This document shows, one piece after another, positions 21,185-26,229 of a stretch of 26,229 nucleotides of DNA. Source of the stretch: Fimenecus sp045613685 (GTDB lineage: Bacteria > Bacillota > Clostridia > Oscillospirales > Acutalibacteraceae); assembly GCA_045613685.1 (NCBI GenBank), contig JAZLBL010000007.1:1-26229 (forward strand). Direction: 5' to 3'. Below the pieces are notes generated by a model that saw only the letters and a list, made by a program, of their open reading frames with translations, searched no databases and had not been told where the DNA came from. Position 1 is the stretch's first letter. Every line of letters starts with the position of its first letter. Made by a program: the position numbers and the translations under genes.

Positions 21185-24100
21185 TTATTTAATTGGTGCA
21201 ATTCGGAATGTGTATGTATATTCCTTATTAGGTTTCATCTGATACTTTTCACGAACCTGTGCATCACCTGGCATATCGCCACCAACACCGATTTGATTCA
21301 AGTCAACATTGAATGTTGTAATATCATAGTGTGGTAATTCGTGGATATGCTTTGCAAGGTGAAGCTGGTCTTGTGTGTAATGCCATGCGCTGAAACAGAT
21401 TGGTGTTTCGCCCATAGCCTCAAAACGAAGACCCTTACCATCTTTATTTGTGATTTCAACCCATCTTACATCAGTTCTGTTACCATTTTCTTGTGGTCTC
21501 ATATAATGATGTTCAAGGTCTGCAACGCTCTTTTCGTGGATAGTAATCTTACCACCGGTCTTACGGTCAAAGTAAGTTTCTTGTGGACCACGACCATACC
21601 ATTTAACTTGGTCGAATTCACGAAGAAGACCCATCATTGTACCAAAACGAGTGAGATTCATTCCCTTTGGTGTACCAGTGTGTGTGATTTCAAGACTTCC
21701 GTCAGGATTAACAACAATAACAGATGTAACACCTGAGAAGAATTGAACATTCCAGTCAACATTAACAACAAGTTGACCCTTGCTATTCTTTGCAACATTC
21801 TTAACTGTGCCTTTTGCATTCTTTGTTGCTCTCTGCCAGTTAAGATATGGTGTGAATGGAAGCAAGAATGGAATAAAATTAAGGTTAGAGAAATCGTTGT
21901 CTGTAAGTGCTCTGAAATAGTTAGGCGCAACTGCAGATTTAAGATATTCTTTGCCGTCAAATTCAAGAGAAACGATTTTGCCACCATCAATCTTGATTGA
22001 GAAACCATCACCCTGTGCAGTAACAACTGAGCCATTCTTAACGTGAGTGAGCTGACCTGAATATGTCTTTTCTTCTGCCACTGCTTCTTTAACAACAAAC
22101 TGGTCAAATCCTTGCTCATAGCCAGCTTCGCACCAAGCGTGTGCAGTTTTGTTAAGGAATGAAATAATGAGCACACATTCCTTTTCAGGGAGAGTTGTCA
22201 AATCATAAGGAATTGTGAAATCAATTTCAGAAAGGGGAGCACAGTTAATGTCAACAACACCACTCTGCACTTCGTTGCCTTCTGCTTGCAAACTCCATTT
22301 GAATTCAAAATCAGAAAGGTCAGTAAAGAGTTTCTTATTGATAAGAGTAAATTCACCCTTGCTTAAATCTTTTTCTTTAACCTTGATTTCACAATAAACC
22401 TTCTTAACTTCAAAATATGATGGGTGAGGTTTTCTGTCTGCTGTGATAATACCGTTAGCATTGAAATATGTGTTTGAGCCTGTCATAGCAGTTGTGTTAG
22501 GAAGATGTGTGTATCTACCTGGCTCATAAGGCTCAAAGTCAGTACCATAAAGCCACTGGTCACCCTCTGGAGTCTTTCTGCGGATTGCTTGGTCAACAAA
22601 GTCCCAGATGTAACCACCGCACATATGGTCATGTGCTTCGAAGTCATCCATATATTCCTGAAAGTTACCAAGGCTATTTTCCATAGCGTGAGCATATTCA
22701 CAAAGAAGAACAGGTCTGCAATAATCTTCTTTCTTGATTGGTTTTGAGTCAGCAGCAAGTGCGTTTGCAATATTGTCATAAAGAGTGATTTCAATAGGCT
22801 CTTTGTTGCAAAGTTTCTTCATAACTGATTCAACAGGATACATACGAGAGATAACATCACTCTTTGTGAAATTAAAGTCACCTTCATAATGGAATTGACG
22901 AGTTGTATCAAGTTTGAGTGCTGCTTTCTTCATTTCTAAGAAGTTGTTGCCGTCACCAGCTTCGTTACCAAGTGACCACATAAATACACATGCATGGTTT
23001 CTGTCGCGAAGAACCATTCTTTCCATTCTGTCAACAACTGCATCAGTCCACATTGGGTTATCGCCAGGAACACCCTTACGACGTACACCGTGAGTTTCAA
23101 GGTCGCATTCATCCATAACATAGAAACCATATTCGTCGCAAAGCTCATAGAAATATGGGTCGTCAGGATAGTGAGAAGTACGAATAGAGTTGATATTCGC
23201 ATTCTTCATAAAGTTTAAGTCCTGATGATATCTTTCAGTAGGCACAGCCCAACCATTGTCAGGGTCAAAGTCGTGACGGTTAACACCACGAAGCATTAAA
23301 GGTTTACCATTGAAAAGGAATTTCTCACCAATGATTTCAACTTTCTTGAAACCAAAACGGATACATTTATATGTTGTCTTGCCGTCAACAGTAATACTGA
23401 TAAGCAATTTATAAAGATATGGACTTTCAGCAGACCATTTCTTTGGATTAGGGATAAGCTTGTTGAATTTAAGATTTGCAGAGCCGTCAAATTCTGCTTC
23501 ACCTAAAACAATTCTCTCGTCACCATCAATGATTTCTGCTTTAACAGTTGCAGAGCCACTACCTGAATAATCATTCACTTTGATTTCAAGGCTTGTGTTA
23601 CTGTCTTTATATTCTGCGTCTAAATCAGTTGTGATAAAGAAGTCGCGAACACATTTTTTAGGTTCACAGAACACATAAACTTCTCTGTAAAGACCACAAA
23701 GAAGCCACATATCTTGGTTTTCAAGATAAGCGCCGTCAGAGAAACGATAAACTTTTACTGCAACTCTGTTTGAACCCTTGCGAGCATATTTTGTAATATC
23801 AAATTCGTGTGGTGTCATTGAGCCCTGTGAATAGCCAACAAATTCACCATTGAGATAAACTTCAATAGCAGATTTTGCAGCACCAAAGTGCAAGAAAATC
23901 TCTTGACCATCAAAGTTTTCTGGCATATCGAAATCTCTTACATAAATACCGATTTCTTGCATTGAGTGGTCAATTGATGGAATCTTATTTTTGCTACGGC
24001 TTATAGCACGGCAATATGTAGATGCATAATAGTAAGGATAACTTTCAGTATCCTGACCAATTTGCCATACTGACGGAACAGTAATATCACGCCAGAAAGA

Positions 24101-24316
24101 CATATCAAAACTGTCTTTATAAAAATCAGTAGGACAGTCATTTAATCCTCTTTGCCAATGGAATTTCCAAGTGCCGTTAAGAGTCATTTTTGTTTTAGGC
24201 TCAGCACGGTTTAATGCATCTTGCTCATTATCATAAGAAAAGGCGATAACATGACCGTCTTCCTTGTTTCTTTTAATAATTGCAGGATTTTCCCAATCAT
24301 ATTTATAATTTCTCAT
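21185..24316 (-). CDS. lacZ: Beta-galactosidase, glycoside hydrolase family 2
   Basis: A 1043-residue protein of LacZ size and plan: sugar-binding jelly roll (about 40-220), immunoglobulin-like domain, TIM barrel (about 330-630), second Ig-like domain and the C-terminal beta-galactosidase small-chain domain. The acid/base is E452 (SLGNEAGDG) and the nucleophile E540 (LCEYAHAMENS); NRHDFDPDNG and RTSHYPDDP are further signatures. It splits terminal beta-galactose from lactose and related oligosaccharides and is cytosolic, lacking a signal peptide. AAGGAG stands 9-10 nt before the ATG. It lies convergent to the transporter-phosphoesterase genes and divergent from rpoB, with its own promoter and no cotranscribed partner in view. 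The GPH symporter at 17561 could supply substrate. Confidence 0.95.
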   Translation of the reverse strand: MRNYKYDWENPAIIKRNKEDGHVIAFSYDNEQDALNRAEPKTKMTLNGTWKFHWQRGLNDCPTDFYKDSFDMSFWRDITVPSVWQIGQDTESYPYYYASTYCRAISRSKNKIPSIDHSMQEIGIYVRDFDMPENFDGQEIFLHFGAAKSAIEVYLNGEFVGYSQGSMTPHEFDITKYARKGSNRVAVKVYRFSDGAYLENQDMWLLCGLYREVYVFCEPKKCVRDFFITTDLDAEYKDSNTSLEIKVNDYSGSGSATVKAEIIDGDERIVLGEAEFDGSANLKFNKLIPNPKKWSAESPYLYKLLISITVDGKTTYKCIRFGFKKVEIIGEKFLFNGKPLMLRGVNRHDFDPDNGWAVPTERYHQDLNFMKNANINSIRTSHYPDDPYFYELCDEYGFYVMDECDLETHGVRRKGVPGDNPMWTDAVVDRMERMVLRDRNHACVFMWSLGNEAGDGNNFLEMKKAALKLDTTRQFHYEGDFNFTKSDVISRMYPVESVMKKLCNKEPIEITLYDNIANALAADSKPIKKEDYCRPVLLCEYAHAMENSLGNFQEYMDDFEAHDHMCGGYIWDFVDQAIRRKTPEGDQWLYGTDFEPYEPGRYTHLPNTTAMTGSNTYFNANGIITADRKPHPSYFEVKKVYCEIKVKEKDLSKGEFTLINKKLFTDLSDFEFKWSLQAEGNEVQSGVVDINCAPLSEIDFTIPYDLTTLPEKECVLIISFLNKTAHAWCEAGYEQGFDQFVVKEAVAEEKTYSGQLTHVKNGSVVTAQGDGFSIKIDGGKIVSLEFDGKEYLKSAVAPNYFRALTDNDFSNLNFIPFLLPFTPYLNWQRATKNAKGTVKNVAKNSKGQLVVNVDWNVQFFSGVTSVIVVNPDGSLEITHTGTPKGMNLTRFGTMMGLLREFDQVKWYGRGPQETYFDRKTGGKITIHEKSVADLEHHYMRPQENGNRTDVRWVEITNKDGKGLRFEAMGETPICFSAWHYTQDQLHLAKHIHELPHYDITTFNVDLNQIGVGGDMPGDAQVREKYQMKPNKEYTYTFRIAPIK

Positions 24317-24365
24317 AAGTTAAACTCCTTATCTGGAAATTTATGTTAACAAAAATATTACATAC

Positions 24366-24394
24366 ATTATACATTATATATTAGCGTTCGACAA
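24366..24394 (-). promoter_or_regulatory. Promoter of lacZ
   Basis: On the minus strand TTGTCG (24389-24394), 17-bp spacer and perfect TATAAT (24366-24371), 49 bp upstream of the lacZ ATG. No clear repressor palindrome or catabolite-control (cre) site was recognised around it. Confidence 0.75.
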
Positions 24395-24466
24395 TAGCAA
24401 AATAAAAACTTTATAAGAGAGAAAAAATTGCTTTTAAAAATTTTTCCAACTTTTTCAAATTAATGC

Positions 24467-24495
24467 TTGACATCTTTACTTGACTGGTCTATAAT
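24467..24495 (+). promoter_or_regulatory. Consensus sigma-A promoter of rpoB
   Basis: TTGACA (24467-24472), 17-bp spacer and TATAAT (24490-24495): both hexamers and the spacer are ideal. A- and T-tracts upstream (24421-24460) could act as an UP element. This is the strongest promoter in the window and fits a core transcription gene. Confidence 0.9.
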
Positions 24496-24501
24496 AATAA
24501 A

Positions 24502-24680
24502 CTGCTATTATAGTGGAATGTTATACGCTGGCGTATTTTGCTCAACGAAAATGCTATCATAAAAGTTGACAAAAATCAAGCGTGAAAACACTATAAAAAT
24601 TTAGTAATCTCCACGCTTAATATTATACATATAATATTGGGCTCAGGAATAAAAAAACGAACGGAGAGTGATTAAGCCCT
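24502..24680 (+). promoter_or_regulatory. Structured 5' leader of the rpoB transcript
   Basis: About 180 nt separate the expected start of transcription from the rpoB ATG, with no gene inside. Three perfect inverted repeats are present: ATACGC/GCGTAT (24523-24528, 24531-24536), AAGCGTG/CACGCTT (24578-24584, 24612-24618) and AATATTAT/ATAATATT (24619-24626, 24631-24638). The ribosome binding site GGAG (24663-24666) is 14 nt from the ATG, unusually far, and is enclosed by GGGCT (24639-24643) and AGCCC (24675-24679). A regulatory leader is plausible; I recognise no known riboswitch or ribosomal-protein binding site. Confidence 0.45.
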
Positions 24681-26229
24681 ATGGTAAATGTCAAACCGGT
24701 AAAACTTGGCAGAAATACCCGTATGAGTTTCTCAAAGATTAATGAAGTTATGCAGATGCCTAACCTTATTGAAGTTCAGAAAAACTCTTACAAGTGGTTC
24801 CTTGAAACAGGACTTAAAGAGGTGTTCCGTGATATCGATGCAATCACCGATTACACAGGAAATCTCGAATTGACCTTTGTGGATTATCGCATGGACGATA
24901 AACCAAAGTACACAGTTAAAGAGTGCAAAGAAAGAGATGCAACATATGCAGCTCCACTCAGAGTAACTGCGCGTCTTCTCAATAAAGAGACAGGCGAGGT
25001 TAAAGAAAACGAAGTATATATGGGCGACTTCCCACTTATGACAGATAGTGGTACTTTCGTTATCAACGGTGCAGAACGTGTTATTATTTCACAGCTTGTG
25101 CGTTCACCTAGCGTTTATTATGGTATGACTCATGATAAAACAGGTAAAGAACTTTACACAACAACTGTAATTCCAAACCGTGGTGCATGGCTTGAATACG
25201 AAACAGACCAGAACGACCTTTTCTATGTAAGAATAGATAAGAACAGAAAGATTTATATCACAACTTTCATTCGTGCATTGGGTCTTAGCTCAAACGATGA
25301 AATCCGTGAATTCTTCGGTTATGATGATAGAATCGAAGCTACTCTTGAAAAGGATACAACAGTTAATACAGAACAGGCTCTTATCGAAGTTTACAAAAAG
25401 CTTCGTCCAGGTGAACCACCTGCACTTGAAACAGCACAGGCACACCTTGACAGTTTGTTCTTTGATGCTCACCGTTATGACCTTTCTCGTGTAGGTAGAT
25501 ATAAATACAACAAGAAACTTGCAATTTCAGACAGAATTGCAGGTCATAAAGTTGCGCAACCAGTTGTTAGCCAACTCACCGGTGAGATTATGGCAGACGC
25601 TGGTGATATGATTGACGAAAAACTTGCTTACAGAATTGAGCAAGAAGGTGTTGATACAGTAATTCTTGATGTTGACGGCAAAGAAGTTAAAGTTTACTCT
25701 AACGGAATGGTTGACATCGCTGAATATGTTCCAATGTTCACAGCAGATGAACTCGAAGAAATCGGTATCAACGAAAAAGTTAGCTTCCCAGTTCTTATGG
25801 AAGTTCTTGACAAATGTGGTGACGATAAAGACGCTCTCCTTGAAGAAATGGCTCTTCGTGCAGACGACCTTATTCCAAAACACATTGTTATTAACGATAT
25901 TTTTGCATCAATCAACTATCTTAACGGTCTTGCATCAGGTGTTGGTGTAACAGACGATATCGACCACCTTGGCAATCGTCGTATCCGTTCAGTTGGTGAA
26001 CTTCTTCAAAACCAGTTCAGAATTGGTTTTGCAAGAATGGAAAGAGTTGTTAAAGAAAGAATGACTCTTCAAGGACAAGAGCCAGATAAGGTTACACCTG
26101 CTGCTCTTATCAATATCCGTCCTGTAATGGCTGCAATCAAAGAGTTCTTTGGTTCATCTCCACTTTCTCAGTTCATGGACCAGACAAACCCACTTGCAGA
26201 ACTTACACATAAGAGAAGACTTTCAGCTC
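24681..26229 (+). CDS. rpoB: RNA polymerase beta subunit, 5' part (runs off the window)
   Basis: The first 516 codons of RpoB, open to the end of the window. The start MVNVKPVKLGRNTRMSFS followed by PNLIEVQKNSY is the usual Clostridia opening. The protrusion and lobe domains are covered, including GTFVINGAERVIISQL and DRIAGHKVAQPVV, and the segment ends in the rifampicin-pocket region (FFGSSPLSQF from 489). Pocket residues equivalent to E. coli Q513, D516, H526 and S531 are unchanged, while those at Q510, N518 and S522 read P494, T502 and A506. RpoB forms half of the polymerase active-centre cleft. In most Firmicutes the gene follows rplJ-rplL; here it follows a divergent lacZ and has its own promoter. 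rpoC is expected just right of the window. Confidence 0.98.
   Translation, partial: MVNVKPVKLGRNTRMSFSKINEVMQMPNLIEVQKNSYKWFLETGLKEVFRDIDAITDYTGNLELTFVDYRMDDKPKYTVKECKERDATYAAPLRVTARLLNKETGEVKENEVYMGDFPLMTDSGTFVINGAERVIISQLVRSPSVYYGMTHDKTGKELYTTTVIPNRGAWLEYETDQNDLFYVRIDKNRKIYITTFIRALGLSSNDEIREFFGYDDRIEATLEKDTTVNTEQALIEVYKKLRPGEPPALETAQAHLDSLFFDAHRYDLSRVGRYKYNKKLAISDRIAGHKVAQPVVSQLTGEIMADAGDMIDEKLAYRIEQEGVDTVILDVDGKEVKVYSNGMVDIAEYVPMFTADELEEIGINEKVSFPVLMEVLDKCGDDKDALLEEMALRADDLIPKHIVINDIFASINYLNGLASGVGVTDDIDHLGNRRIRSVGELLQNQFRIGFARMERVVKERMTLQGQEPDKVTPAALINIRPVMAAIKEFFGSSPLSQFMDQTNPLAELTHKRRLSA

Noticed and set aside
21658..22176. 172-residue open frame in another frame of lacZ
   Set aside because: Same-strand out-of-frame shadow of lacZ; no domain pattern.
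24566..24597. Second rpoB promoter with TTGACA at 24566-24571
   Set aside because: The good -10 (TATAAA) is 20 bp away, and the hexamer at 17 bp (CACTAT) is poor; the promoter at 24467 is far better.

Overview
The window looks like a chromosome segment of a low-GC, Gram-positive gut anaerobe of the class Clostridia, most likely Ruminococcaceae/Oscillospiraceae-like. This rests on the AT-rich sequence, strong AGGAGG-type ribosome binding sites, a Clostridia-type RpoB start, an EFR1-type flavodoxin/ferredoxin protein, a 59-residue DUF6472-like protein, and a GAGGGAG-rich palindromic repeat of a kind I recall from such genomes. Species cannot be named from sequence alone. I see no rRNA gene, intact tRNA gene or CRISPR array.

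Region 1 (1-1706) is the end of an integrative element that continues to the left. It has an excisionase-like gene and a convergent tyrosine recombinase sharing one TTAA for both stop codons. Beyond them lies about 300 bp of direct and inverted repeats, including a 20-mer that resembles the anticodon arm of tRNA-Trp.

Region 2 (1806-12582) is one long rightward gene run, probably an operon with internal promoters, closed by a strong terminator. It holds a membrane-anchored metallophosphoesterase, GH36 and GH31 alpha-glycosidases, an aldo/keto reductase and a Gfo/Idh/MocA oxidoreductase. A second block follows: a free-standing TipAS drug-binding domain, an EFR1 flavodoxin-ferredoxin, an isoprenylcysteine-methyltransferase-like membrane enzyme, a GNAT acetyltransferase, a small lipoprotein and a DUF4434 TIM-barrel protein. 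The first block looks like intracellular breakdown of alpha-galactosides/alpha-glucosides or xylosides; no transporter or regulator lies inside the run.

Region 3 (12626-16503) is peptide nutrition: PepD dipeptidase, an OPT-family peptide transporter, and a PqqD-like small protein whose start overlaps the transporter's stop. Region 4 (16566-20462) holds the DUF6472-like protein, a YhhN/TMEM86-type membrane protein, a GPH-family sugar:cation symporter and a second, cytosolic metallophosphoesterase.

Region 5 (20485-26229) holds an orphan C-terminally anchored protein, a 127-bp palindromic repeat that doubles as a rightward terminator, a leftward GH2 beta-galactosidase, and the first 516 codons of rpoB. 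lacZ and rpoB are divergent, each with a recognisable sigma-A promoter. The rpoB promoter matches consensus perfectly and is followed by a structured leader of about 180 nt. The window ends inside the rifampicin-pocket segment of RpoB.
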